A program made the position numbers and the translations under genes. From Burkholderia catarinensis (lineage in GTDB: Bacteria; Pseudomonadota; Gammaproteobacteria; Burkholderiales; Burkholderiaceae): DNA of 64,000 nt. This document shows, piece by piece, positions 21,754 to 30,015 of the stretch. Under the pieces are notes generated by a model. It saw only the letters and a list, made by a program, of their open reading frames with translations, did no database searches and was not told where the DNA came from. Numbering within the stretch: position 1 is the first letter of the stretch; each line of letters starts with the position of its first letter. Where the stretch lies: contig NZ_MDEQ02000001.1 in NCBI RefSeq assembly GCF_001883705.2, positions 1 through 64,000 on the forward strand, given 5' to 3'.

Positions 21754-22599
21754 TCAGCGCACCGGCGCGTGCGCGTCGAGCAGTTGCCGGTGGCGCGCTT
21801 CGGTCGCGTCGTCGGCGGGAAACATGCACTCCATGCGCAGCTCCTGCGCCGCGGCGCTTTGCGGCGTACCGACCGTCGTGACCAGCGAGAAGTAACGCAG
21901 CACGACGCCTTCGTGCACGAAGCCGATCGGAATGACCGGCAGCGACGGCGCGGCGGCCGGCGCCGGCGGCGTTTTCCAGTCGCGTGGTGCATCGGGGCTT
22001 GCGAGCAGGTCGTCGAGCAGCCGCCGCGCGTCGTCGTCGATCACGCGGCCGACCGATTCGCGATGCACGCGCTGCAGCAGGCTGCGCGACACGCTGTCCC
22101 AGTCGGCCAGGAACGGCCGCATGCCGTGCGGATCGAACATCAGGCGCAGCAGGTTGCGCGGGCCTTCGCGCGCGGCCATGTCGATGAAGCAGCCGAAAAA
22201 GCGCGGCGCCGCATCGTTGGTCATCAGCACGTTCCAGTGGCGGTCCATCACGATCGCCGGGAACGGATCGTGCTGGCGCACGACCCGTTCGAGCGCGCGG
22301 ATCACGCCGTGCATCTCCTGTGCATCCCACGGCGCTTCCGAATACACGGGCGCGTAGCCGGCCGCGAGCAGCAGCGCGTTGCGCTCGCGCAGCGGCACGT
22401 CCAGCGTCTGCGCGAGCGTCAGCAGCGTGTCGCGGCCCGGCACGCTGCGCCCGCTTTCGATGAAGCTGATCTGGCGCTGCGAGATGCCCGCGTCGAGCGA
22501 CAGGTCGAGCTGGCTCACGCCGCGCACGTCGCGCCAGTAGCGCAACAACTGGCCCAGTTCGTGCGGCGGCGTGTCCGGATCGCGGCGGCTGGCGTTCAT
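21754..22599 (-). CDS. XRE-family regulator with MmyB-like ligand-binding domain
   Basis: 281 residues. The N-terminal HTH_3 domain (about 13-72) contains SQLDLSLDAGISQRQISFIE. The remainder (about 90-270) is the MmyB-like PAS-fold ligand-binding domain with family-typical IVMDRHWNVLMTNDAAPRFF and LRLMFDP. Such regulators often lie next to the oxidoreductase or decarboxylase-like gene they control, here the carboxymuconolactone-decarboxylase homologue 48 bp upstream on the same strand. Confidence 0.85.
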   Translation of the reverse strand: MNASRRDPDTPPHELGQLLRYWRDVRGVSQLDLSLDAGISQRQISFIESGRSVPGRDTLLTLAQTLDVPLRERNALLLAAGYAPVYSEAPWDAQEMHGVIRALERVVRQHDPFPAIVMDRHWNVLMTNDAAPRFFGCFIDMAAREGPRNLLRLMFDPHGMRPFLADWDSVSRSLLQRVHRESVGRVIDDDARRLLDDLLASPDAPRDWKTPPAPAAAPSLPVIPIGFVHEGVVLRYFSLVTTVGTPQSAAAQELRMECMFPADDATEARHRQLLDAHAPVR

Positions 22600-22647
22600 C
22601 GGGCCTCCCTGATCGTTCCGTGATCGACGCGAACGACTATATCGGAC

Positions 22648-23205
22648 TCATGCGGCGCTCGCATGCCAAGCGAACTCGTCGAACGGCGCTTCGAGCGTGG
22701 GCTGCGTGACGCTGCCGACGTAGTTCGTGATCGTCGACGCGGCAACCACTGCGATGACTTCCAGCAGTTGCTCGGCGGAGAAACCGGCGTCGACGAACGA
22801 TTGCCGGTCGGCATCGGAGAGGCGGCCGCGGGTGTCGATCAGCTTGCGCGCGGTGGCCGACAGCGCGGCCAGTTGCGCGTCGCCGGGCAGGCCACCGCGC
22901 CGGATCGCGTCGACGTCGGCGGGCAGAACACCCTGATTCAGCGCGAGCGCGGTATGGAACGCGACCGGCCACTCGCTCGCGTTCGTGACCGCGTTGGTGA
23001 GCAACAGCGTCTGGATCTGCGGCTCGGTGAGGCTGCTGGCGTGCACGCGCTCGAACAGGCCGATGAAACCGTTGATCAGCACCGGCGACGCGGCCATCGC
23101 CGCCGCGATGTTCGGGACCATGCCGAAGGTTTGCTGGAGTTGCTGGAGCACAGGCTTCGATTCGGCCGGCGCCGAGTCGATCGTATGAAGCGGATAGGCG
23201 GACAT
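22648..23205 (-). CDS. Carboxymuconolactone decarboxylase-family protein lacking the CxxC pair
   Basis: A 185-residue helical protein of the CMD/AhpD superfamily; the ATG at 23205 has GGGAG 6 nt upstream. The usual peroxidase-type C-x-x-C-x-x-x-H segment appears here as TNASEWPVAFHTAL: both cysteines are replaced (S and P) while the His is kept. A thiol-peroxidase role is therefore unlikely. It is probably co-transcribed with the downstream XRE regulator. Confidence 0.8.
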   Translation of the reverse strand: MSAYPLHTIDSAPAESKPVLQQLQQTFGMVPNIAAAMAASPVLINGFIGLFERVHASSLTEPQIQTLLLTNAVTNASEWPVAFHTALALNQGVLPADVDAIRRGGLPGDAQLAALSATARKLIDTRGRLSDADRQSFVDAGFSAEQLLEVIAVVAASTITNYVGSVTQPTLEAPFDEFAWHASAA

Positions 23206-23343
23206 GGTGTCTCCCGGGCGATGAGCGCCGCCGGAATGGCGGCGCGACACCCGAAGCGTAGGAGCGAGCGTGCCGCGCGCCAATTACACGGGATGTAATC
23301 GCTGGATGCGCGCGCGAGGCCGTCCGCCCCGCGAATCCGCTGG

Positions 23344-24105
23344 CTAGCCGCCTTGCCCGACCAGCGCCGCCAGCGTCTTCATCGCCTGCAGGTACGGATA
23401 CGGCCCGTGGCTGATGCGGGCCACGCCGGCTTCCGCGAGGTCGGCGAGCGTCGGCGTATCCGCGACGCGCATCACGTTCACGGGCAGCGGCGAAGCGGCG
23501 GTCAACTTGCGAATGAGCGCCGGCGAGCGAAGGCCCGGCACGAACAGGCCGTCGGCGCCGGCCGCTGCGTACGCGCGTGCACGGGCCAGCGTCGCGTCGA
23601 GCAGGCGTTCGTCGTGCGTGTCGGCCGCCGCCTTGAAGAACACGTCGGTACGCGCGTTGATGAAGTAGTCGGCGCCCGCGCGATCGGCTGCCTGCCGTGC
23701 CGCCGCGACCCGGGCCGCCGCTTCTTCGACGTCACGCAATTCGCCCGTCGCCGGAAAACTGTCTTCGAGGTTGCAGCCGATCGCACCGGCCTCGATGCTC
23801 AGCGCGATCGTCTCGGCGACATCCTCCGGCCGCTCGCCGTACCCGCTTTCGAGGTCGACGGTGACGGGCAGGTCCGTCGCGCGCGTGATCCGCTCCAGCA
23901 CTTGCATCATGAGTGCCCGCGGCATCTGCTCGCCGTCGACGAACCCGTTGGCCGCCGCGACCGACCAGCTGCCGGTCGCCAGCGCGACGGCGCCCGCTTC
24001 GGCCACCGTGCGCGCGCTGCCGGCGTCCCACACGTTGAACAGCGCCAGCGGCTGGCCTGCCCGGTGAAGCGACCGGAAATACGCGCCTTTCTCGTTGCTG
24101 CTCAT
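23344..24105 (-). CDS. Isocitrate lyase / PEP mutase superfamily protein
   Basis: 253 residues with a TIM-barrel pattern of the ICL/PEPM group: LFNVWDAGSARTVAEAGA near the N-terminus, VTVDLESGYG (metal-binding Asp/Glu), GCNLEDSF and INARTDVFF. It lacks the KKCGH lyase motif of true isocitrate lyase, so carbon-phosphorus or oxaloacetate-type chemistry is possible but unassigned. The ATG at 24105 has a textbook AGGAGGA. Standalone gene between the CMD-like and MarR genes. Confidence 0.8.
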   Translation of the reverse strand: MSSNEKGAYFRSLHRAGQPLALFNVWDAGSARTVAEAGAVALATGSWSVAAANGFVDGEQMPRALMMQVLERITRATDLPVTVDLESGYGERPEDVAETIALSIEAGAIGCNLEDSFPATGELRDVEEAAARVAAARQAADRAGADYFINARTDVFFKAAADTHDERLLDATLARARAYAAAGADGLFVPGLRSPALIRKLTAASPLPVNVMRVADTPTLADLAEAGVARISHGPYPYLQAMKTLAALVGQGG

Positions 24106-24241
24106 GCTCGTTCCTCCTGGGGGAAAACCGGATCGGTTGGGGGTCGAGCGATATTGCCACCGAATCGAGTGCGGCGACGGATTCGCGCAATGGCTGCTGA
24201 CAACGCGTGGCAGGAAGTCGACTGGCGCTCCGCGCGCCGGC

Positions 24242-24709
24242 TCAGTCGCGCGTGGCAGGATCGACCGACAGCGTGCGCAACTGGCCGCGCAACTGATCGA
24301 CTTCCCCCGGTGCGAATGGCCGTTCGATCTCGGCATGCGTTTGCTGCCACAGCGGAAACGCTTCGGCCAGCAGGCCGTGGCCGGCCGGCGTCAGTTCGAG
24401 CAGGCGGCTGCGTCCGTCGTCCGGGTCCTGCATGATCGTGACGAGGCCGCGCCGCTCGAGCGGCTTGAGCGCGGCCGTGAGCGTGGTGCGATCCATCGCG
24501 AGCAGCGACGCGACCGATTTCATCGGGGCCGGCTGCGGCCGGTTCAGCGACATCAGGAGCGAAAACTGGCCGTTGGTGAGGTCGAGCGGGCGCAGCACAT
24601 CGTCGAAGATGCGCGCGAGATTGCGCGCCGCGCGCTGCATGTGCAGGCACAGGCAGCAATCGCGCACCATCAGCGTCGTTTCGAAAGGGAGCGTTTCTTT
24701 TCGTGCCAT
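24242..24709 (-). CDS. MarR-family transcriptional regulator
   Basis: 155 residues with the winged-helix core (about 45-110; SVASLLAMDRTTLTAALKPL and the wing LVTIMQDPDDGRSRLLELT). The N-terminal DCCLCLHMQRAARN carries three cysteines, which may make it redox- or electrophile-responsive. It is divergent from the YciI-like and GST genes with an 81-bp AT-rich spacer, so it probably represses them. Confidence 0.86.
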   Translation of the reverse strand: MARKETLPFETTLMVRDCCLCLHMQRAARNLARIFDDVLRPLDLTNGQFSLLMSLNRPQPAPMKSVASLLAMDRTTLTAALKPLERRGLVTIMQDPDDGRSRLLELTPAGHGLLAEAFPLWQQTHAEIERPFAPGEVDQLRGQLRTLSVDPATRD

Positions 24710-24790
24710 GTTGCAATTGTGTTGATATCAACCTATCTTGTCAAGGTCGAGGTGCGGCAGCCCGCCGCGCCTGTCATCGGAGGAGAAGGC

Positions 24791-25159
24791 ATGAGTGCGC
24801 AACAGCAGTTGTATCTCGCCGTATTTCTCGGGACCAAGGATAGCCCGGCCATGAAGGCCTGGCTGGCGCTGCCGGAGCAGGAGCGGCGCACGCGCGAGCG
24901 GGACGGCATTGCGGCGTGGCATGCGTGGGTCGACCGGCATCGCGACGCGATCGTCGAGATGGGCGGGCCGCTCGGCAAGACCAAGGCCGTCGATGCAGGC
25001 GGCATCAAGGACACGGCGAACGCGATGAGCGGCTTTACCGTCGTGCGGGCGGCTTCGCACGACGCGGCGGCCGCGCTGTTCGAAGGCCATCCGCATTTCA
25101 CGCTGTTCCCGGGCGAGGCGATCGACGTGATGCCGGTGCTGGCGATTCCCGGTGCGTGA
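24791..25159 (+). CDS. YCII-related protein
   Basis: A 122-residue protein with GGAGGAGAAGG just before the ATG. The C-terminal half (SGFTVVRAASHDAAAALFEG then HPHFTLFPG) matches the YCII/DGPF ferredoxin-like fold, where a His/Asp pair is thought to be catalytic. Biochemical role unknown. It is followed by a GST gene on the same strand and faces the MarR gene, suggesting a small stress-response unit. Confidence 0.7.
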   Translation: MSAQQQLYLAVFLGTKDSPAMKAWLALPEQERRTRERDGIAAWHAWVDRHRDAIVEMGGPLGKTKAVDAGGIKDTANAMSGFTVVRAASHDAAAALFEGHPHFTLFPGEAIDVMPVLAIPGA

Positions 25160-25250
25160 ACGACGCGTGATGTCGTGCGCCGCGCGTCGTCGATGCGCCG
25201 CGGCCCGCATGCGCGACATTTTTTCCGGACATTCTGGAGGGAGATGGGCG

Positions 25251-25868
25251 ATGAAGCTTTACGGATTTGCCGGCACCCGCTCGCAACGCGCGCTGTGGGG
25301 GCTGAAGGAACTGGATGCGGATTTCGAATTCGTGTCGGTCAACCTGCTCGAGGGCGAGCACAAGCGGCCCGAATTTCTGCGCCTCAATCCGGCCGGCAAG
25401 GTGCCCGTGCTGGTGGACGGCGACCTCGTGATTCCCGAGTCGGCCGCGATCGTGCTGTATCTCGCGGACAAGTACCCGGAGAAGGCGCTGCTGCCGGTCG
25501 ATCCGGCGTTGCGCGCGGAGGCCTACCGGTGGGTCATGTTCGCGGTGACGGAGCTCGAGCAGCCGTTGTGGCGGATCACGCGGCATTCGTTCCTCTATCC
25601 GCCGGAGAAGCGCTCGCCCGCCGATATCGAGCTGGCGCGCGAGGATTTCGCGGCGATGGCTGTGATCCTTGACAAGCATCTCGAAGGGCGCGAGTTCATC
25701 GTCGGCAATTCGCTGACGGTGGCCGATTGCGTGACGGCCTACCTGATCGACTGGGCGAGCGAATGCCACCTGATCGAACCGTTCCCGCAACTGCGTGCGT
25801 ATCTCGATCGGTTGTATGCGCGGCCGAAGGCGCCGCAGCGGATCGCGGACGCGAGGAAGGCGGCGTGA
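25251..25868 (+). CDS. Glutathione S-transferase
   Basis: 205 residues in two domains: an N-terminal thioredoxin fold (1-78) with the glutathione-binding KVPVLVDGDLVIPESAAIVLYL, then an all-helical domain with VGNSLTVADCVTAYLI (N-capping box). TGGAGGGAG precedes the ATG at 25251. It probably conjugates or reduces electrophiles under control of the nearby MarR. Class and substrate cannot be set. Confidence 0.86.
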   Translation: MKLYGFAGTRSQRALWGLKELDADFEFVSVNLLEGEHKRPEFLRLNPAGKVPVLVDGDLVIPESAAIVLYLADKYPEKALLPVDPALRAEAYRWVMFAVTELEQPLWRITRHSFLYPPEKRSPADIELAREDFAAMAVILDKHLEGREFIVGNSLTVADCVTAYLIDWASECHLIEPFPQLRAYLDRLYARPKAPQRIADARKAA

Positions 25869-25926
25869 ACCTGCGGCGGGTCATCCATCGCGTTGGCATG
25901 ACCCGCCGCGACACGCCCGCATGCGG

Positions 25927-26649
25927 TCACGACACCTCGTCAGGCCCGCCGAGCGCGCGGCACAGCATCGACAGGTCGCGCAGCGTGAGATGCGGCGCCG
26001 CGGCATGCTGCGGGTCACGTTCCACTTCCTGATGCGTGTCGCGAACGATCCATGCCGCCTGCAGCCCCGCATTCAACGCGCCGACGATATCGAGGTGGAA
26101 ATCGTCCCCGACATGCAGCAGTTCCGCCGGACGCACGTCGAGTGCGTCCGCCGCCGCATGGAATATCCCGGGTTCCGGCTTCGCGATTCCGAACGCCTGC
26201 GCGCTGAGTGTTTCCCGAAAGAATTCGCCGCCGCCGGTCAGCCGGAGATCCGCATTGCCGTTGGTCACCGCGATCAACGGAAAGCGGGCGCTCAGCCACG
26301 CAAGCGCCGGCAACGTGTCTTCAAAGAACTCGACCTTGTTCCGCGCGGAATAGAACGCGGCGTACGCGTGCTCGGCCAGCGCGACATCTTCGTTCGCCCG
26401 CTCCAGCGCGAGCCCGATCGATCCGAGTCGCAACGCGCGATAGTCGCTGGCGAGGTCCGGGCACAAACGTTCGTATTCCTCACGCAGCTCGCTCAGCGTC
26501 TGATGCGTGGGCAGCACGCCCGCGGTATTCGGCGCGTGCTCGATCAGCCATGCGTGAAGCGCTGCCTCGGCCCGTTCGACGGTGGCTCCGAACGGCCACA
26601 GCGTGTCGTCCAGGTCGAACGAGAGGGCGGACACTTTGGCAAGACGCAT
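25927..26649 (-). CDS. HAD-superfamily hydrolase
   Basis: About 240 residues with the four HAD motifs: nucleophile SFDLDDTLWP (D11xD13), LIAVTNGNADL (Thr/Ser), the Lys in FGIAKPEPGIF, and HVGDDFHLDIVGA. A cap domain lies between motifs 1 and 2, as in 2-haloacid-dehalogenase or phosphatase types. A GTG start at 26685, overlapping the upstream gene by 13 bp, would add 12 residues; neither start has a good ribosome site. It is the last gene of the LysR / D-serine-dehydratase-like / OCD-like group; the substrate is unknown. Confidence 0.82.
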   Translation of the reverse strand: MRLAKVSALSFDLDDTLWPFGATVERAEAALHAWLIEHAPNTAGVLPTHQTLSELREEYERLCPDLASDYRALRLGSIGLALERANEDVALAEHAYAAFYSARNKVEFFEDTLPALAWLSARFPLIAVTNGNADLRLTGGGEFFRETLSAQAFGIAKPEPGIFHAAADALDVRPAELLHVGDDFHLDIVGALNAGLQAAWIVRDTHQEVERDPQHAAAPHLTLRDLSMLCRALGGPDEVS

Positions 26650-26672
26650 GGCGGTTGAAAGAGGGAAGTTGT

Positions 26673-27644
26673 CTACCAGGGCCACGGAACGAAGGTTCCG
26701 GTGCCGTTATCGAGTGCCTGCCGATACAGGAAGCGTGCGACGGTGAGGTCCTGAAGCGCGAGCCCCGTCATGTCGAATACGGTGATCTCGTGCGCGGCAC
26801 GGTCGACCGACACCGTTGCTGCGAGGATGTCACCGATTTCAGTGCGTGGCAAATCCGGCGCCCACTGACATTCGCCGATGCTGCGCGCCTGCTCTTGATC
26901 GTCCACGAAAATGCGCGCACGTTCCAGCACGCCTGCCGGAAGCTCGCGCTTGCCCGCCGTGTCGGCGCCCACGCAAGTGAGATGGGTGCCGGGCTGAACC
27001 GCATCCGCATCGAACAACGCACCGCCGCCCGGTGTTGCCGTGATGACCACGTCGCTATCAGCCACCGCATCGTTGCGGTCGCGCGCCACGCGGATCGCGC
27101 ACCGTTCCCGGAAGGCCGATTCGAACGCAGGGTCCGGCTCGCCGCTGACGTTCGCGTACTGCACCGTGCAGCGTTGCGGCAGCAGCCTGAGCGCATAGTC
27201 GAGCTGGACGCGTGCCTGCACGCCCGTGCCGAACACGCTGATCCGGGTGCTGTCGCGGCGGGCGAGCTGCTGCAGCCCGATACCGCCCGCGGCGCCGGTC
27301 CGCGCGGTGGTGATCGCGTTGCCGTCCATGATGCACAGCGGGCGGCCGGTGGCCGGATCGAACAGCGCAACGGTGGCCTGATGCGGCTCGCCGCCGCGTG
27401 CCCGGTTGCCCGGCCAGAACCCGGCGGCCTTGAAACCGAGCAGATCCTGGCTCGCGACATCGCCCGACTTGATGCCGAACACGCCGCCGGTGTGCAGCTT
27501 CTCGCGAACCACCGGGAATACGCGCCCGGCCCTTTGACTGTGCAGCACAAAGGCTTCGCGCACCGCCGCCATGACTTGCTCGGCCTGGAGGGCGGGTTCG
27601 ACGGCATCGCGGTCGAGAAGCAGGAGTCGGGCGTCTGTCGGCAT
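26673..27644 (-). CDS. Ornithine cyclodeaminase / mu-crystallin family protein (imine reductase-like)
   Basis: 323 residues of the OCD family. The substrate lysine region is VFGIKSGD and the NAD(P) fold contains ISVFGTGVQARVQL. In place of the OCD signature GGDCPGKTEL (present in the gene at 38099-39178) it has GADTAGKREL, as in alanine dehydrogenase or iminosuccinate-reductase-like members, so true ornithine cyclisation is unlikely. The ATG at 27644 is preferred over an upstream TTG (27668). It follows a D-serine-dehydratase-like gene by 87 bp in the same operon. Confidence 0.8.
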   Translation of the reverse strand: MPTDARLLLLDRDAVEPALQAEQVMAAVREAFVLHSQRAGRVFPVVREKLHTGGVFGIKSGDVASQDLLGFKAAGFWPGNRARGGEPHQATVALFDPATGRPLCIMDGNAITTARTGAAGGIGLQQLARRDSTRISVFGTGVQARVQLDYALRLLPQRCTVQYANVSGEPDPAFESAFRERCAIRVARDRNDAVADSDVVITATPGGGALFDADAVQPGTHLTCVGADTAGKRELPAGVLERARIFVDDQEQARSIGECQWAPDLPRTEIGDILAATVSVDRAAHEITVFDMTGLALQDLTVARFLYRQALDNGTGTFVPWPW

Positions 27645-27731
27645 TTCAGGTCGGTCGTTCCGGTGCAAGGCGAAGCGGGGATGTTTAAATATTGTCCAGA
27701 TTTGGACGAATAGTCAATGTGTGCGGGTCGC

Positions 27732-28862
27732 TCACCACCCGTAGAAGCGCGGCCACGCCTGCGCGCCGCCGTCTTCGCCGATGGCCTGGTATTCGGGGTG
27801 TTGCGCGCCGGTGGCGCACGCGTGATTCGGCAGGATGCGCAGGCGCGTTCCGATCGGAAACCGCTGTGCGATGCCCGCGTCGGGCGAGCCCGCGCGCGAC
27901 ACGATGCCGTGCTCCTGGTTGGCGGCGCTCATCACGTAGTCGCCGAGCACTTCGCCGCCTTCGGTGCAGACCTGCCCGTAACCGAAATCGCGGGTCTGGC
28001 GCTGCGTGCCGCGGTCGCGGCTCATCGCCATCCAGCCCGCGTCGACGATCGCCCAGCCTTTCTCTTCCTGGTGACCGATGACGGTGGTCAGCACCGACAG
28101 TGCGATGTCGGACAGTTCGCACACGCCGACGTTGTGCATCACGAGGTCGAACATCACATACACGCCGGCGCGAACCTCGGTCACGCCTTCGAGGTGTTCC
28201 GCCGCCAGCGCGGTGGGCGTCGAACCGATACTCACGACCGGGCAGGGCAGCCCGGCGGCCTTCAGGCGCTCCGCGGCCCGCACGGTGCGGCTGCGCTCCT
28301 GTTCGGCGATTGCCGCCAGCGCTTCCCGCGTATCGTATTCGTAGCTGGAACCCGCGTGGGCCAGCACCCCGCCGAGCACCATCCCGCCCTCGACCAGTGC
28401 GCGGCCCACGTCGATCAGCAAGTCGGCCTCGGGTGGGACGCCCGAGCGGTGGCCGTCGACGTCGACCTCGATCCACACTTCGAAGCGCTCGCCGTGCGCG
28501 CGCCCGAATTCCGCGATGGCGTGCGCGGCTTGCAGGCTGTCGGCGACGATCTTCAGGTCGCAGCCCTGCCGGCGCAGCGCAAGCGCCTGGCCAAGCCTGG
28601 CGGGCACCATGCCGACCGCGTAGACGATGTCCCGGATGCCGCCCGCGAAGAACTGCTCGGCTTCCTTGAGCGTCGACACCGTGATGCCCTGCGCGCCCGC
28701 CGCGATTTGCACGTCGACGACTTGCCGGCACTTGGTGGTCTTCACGTGCGGCCGGAATTTCACGCCGAGTGCGTCCAGATGCGCCTGCATGCGGTCGATG
28801 TTGTGCCGCATGCGGCCGACATCGATCAATGCGGCCGGGGTGTTGAGGGTTTGGATGTCCAC
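27732..28862 (-). CDS. DSD1-type PLP enzyme (D-serine dehydratase / D-threonine or hydroxyaspartate aldolase-like)
   Basis: 376 residues of the fold-type III PLP family. The Schiff-base lysine lies in FRPHVKTTKC (about residue 42). The C-terminal zinc ligands of this family appear in PNHACATGAQHPEY (His and Cys), and the phosphate-binding part in VSIGSTPTAL. Members include D-serine dehydratase, D-threonine aldolase and 3-hydroxy-D-aspartate aldolase (BhcC). Pairing with an OCD-like protein recalls BhcC/BhcD of the beta-hydroxyaspartate cycle, but BhcA and BhcB are absent here, so the exact reaction stays open. Confidence 0.82.
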   Translation of the reverse strand: MDIQTLNTPAALIDVGRMRHNIDRMQAHLDALGVKFRPHVKTTKCRQVVDVQIAAGAQGITVSTLKEAEQFFAGGIRDIVYAVGMVPARLGQALALRRQGCDLKIVADSLQAAHAIAEFGRAHGERFEVWIEVDVDGHRSGVPPEADLLIDVGRALVEGGMVLGGVLAHAGSSYEYDTREALAAIAEQERSRTVRAAERLKAAGLPCPVVSIGSTPTALAAEHLEGVTEVRAGVYVMFDLVMHNVGVCELSDIALSVLTTVIGHQEEKGWAIVDAGWMAMSRDRGTQRQTRDFGYGQVCTEGGEVLGDYVMSAANQEHGIVSRAGSPDAGIAQRFPIGTRLRILPNHACATGAQHPEYQAIGEDGGAQAWPRFYGW

Positions 28863-28944
28863 GATGCGCTGCCTCGAAGTGTTGCCGATGCGGACACTGT
28901 AGGGCTATCGACGGGCGCCGCGTTTAACGCAGGCCTAATCCGTC

Positions 28945-28961
28945 ATTAAACGCTGTTTAAT
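28945..28961. promoter_or_regulatory. Palindromic operator upstream of the PLP-enzyme operon
   Basis: A perfect dyad ATTAAAC-GCT-GTTTAAT (7-bp arms), preceded by a further half-site GTTTAACG at 28922. It lies 83 bp upstream of the start of the DSD1-type gene and just past the end of the LysR gene, placing it in the operon promoter as a likely LysR binding site. Confidence 0.6.
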
Positions 28962-28991
28962 CGACCGAATTGCGCGGACCATCGGGGCGGC

Positions 28992-29918
28992 TCATGCCTT
29001 GCCGCGCCACGGCGGCGGGCTGAGAAACCGCGTCGCGGCTTCGAGAAAAACCCGTTGCCGCGCGGAGCGGCCGGTGCGCGACGGCAACAGCGCGGTCACG
29101 GGCGCGGGCGGCAGGTGCCAGTCGGGCAGCAGCCGGACGAGCTTGCCGTTCGCCAGCAGCGGGGCGACGTCCCACTCGGAGCGTTCGACGATCCCGAGCC
29201 CGGCCAACGCCCATTCGGTGATGACGGTGCCGTCGTTGGACGACAACGCGCCCGCGACGCGGATGACGGTAGCGCGTCGCGACTCGCCCTTGACGTCGCC
29301 GCCTGGCGAGAAGCGCCATCGCGGGATGTCCTCGTCGTTCTCGCGCAGGCACAGGCAGTCGTAGCGCGTCAGGTCGGACGGATGATCCAGGTCCTTGATG
29401 TGACGCGCGTAGGCAGGGCTCGCGCACAGGAACCGCTCGTTGGGCGCAAGCGGATACCCGATCCACGACGAGGACTTGAGGCTGCCGACATGGACGACCA
29501 CGTCAGCCCCCGACGCGCTGGTCAGCGGGCTCTCCGACAGGTGGAGCGAGATTTCCAGCTTCGGATGGGCGCGCTGCACGTCGCGCACGATCCGGGCGAC
29601 GTACTTGCGCCCGAAGCCGAGCGGGGCGACGACGCGCAGCGTGCCCTGCACGTCGCCGTGGTCGCCTGCAATACTGATCGGCAGCGCCTCCACGCGCTCG
29701 AGAATGTCGACGGCTTCCTGGTACAGCCGCTGCCCTTCGTCGGTCAACGCAATCCCTTTCGGCTGCCGCACGGCGAGCCTGGCGTTCAGCCGCGCTTCCA
29801 TCCGCTGCAGGCGAATCGTGACCGCGGGCGGCGTGAGATCGAGCAAGCGGGCGGCAGAGGCCAGCGAACGCGACATGCCGATCGCGCGTATGAGTCGAAG
29901 GTCGTCGAGGTCGAGCAT
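28992..29918 (-). CDS. LysR-family transcriptional regulator
   Basis: 308 residues from the ATG at 29918 (GAGA 8 nt upstream); the frame stays open for another 39 codons upstream without LysR similarity. The N-terminal HTH reads SLASAARLLDLTPPAVTIRL, followed by an effector domain of the CrgA/DsdC-like size. It lies just upstream of, and on the same strand as, the DSD1/OCD/HAD operon, with its own dyad (29929-29954) before its start suggesting autoregulation. Confidence 0.87.
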   Translation of the reverse strand: MLDLDDLRLIRAIGMSRSLASAARLLDLTPPAVTIRLQRMEARLNARLAVRQPKGIALTDEGQRLYQEAVDILERVEALPISIAGDHGDVQGTLRVVAPLGFGRKYVARIVRDVQRAHPKLEISLHLSESPLTSASGADVVVHVGSLKSSSWIGYPLAPNERFLCASPAYARHIKDLDHPSDLTRYDCLCLRENDEDIPRWRFSPGGDVKGESRRATVIRVAGALSSNDGTVITEWALAGLGIVERSEWDVAPLLANGKLVRLLPDWHLPPAPVTALLPSRTGRSARQRVFLEAATRFLSPPPWRGKA

Positions 29919-29928
29919 TTCATGTCTC

Positions 29929-29954
29929 TTAATGCTGGCTGTTCCGAGCATTAA
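29929..29954. promoter_or_regulatory. Inverted repeat before the LysR gene
   Basis: Perfect 8-bp arms TTAATGCT / AGCATTAA separated by 10 bp, centred about 24 bp upstream of the LysR start codon. The position fits an autoregulatory site. Confidence 0.55.
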
Positions 29955-30015
29955 ACCGCAGATCGCGCGACGATGCCATCGCCGCACATCGCGCGGCCCG
30001 CTGCTCCACGCACCG

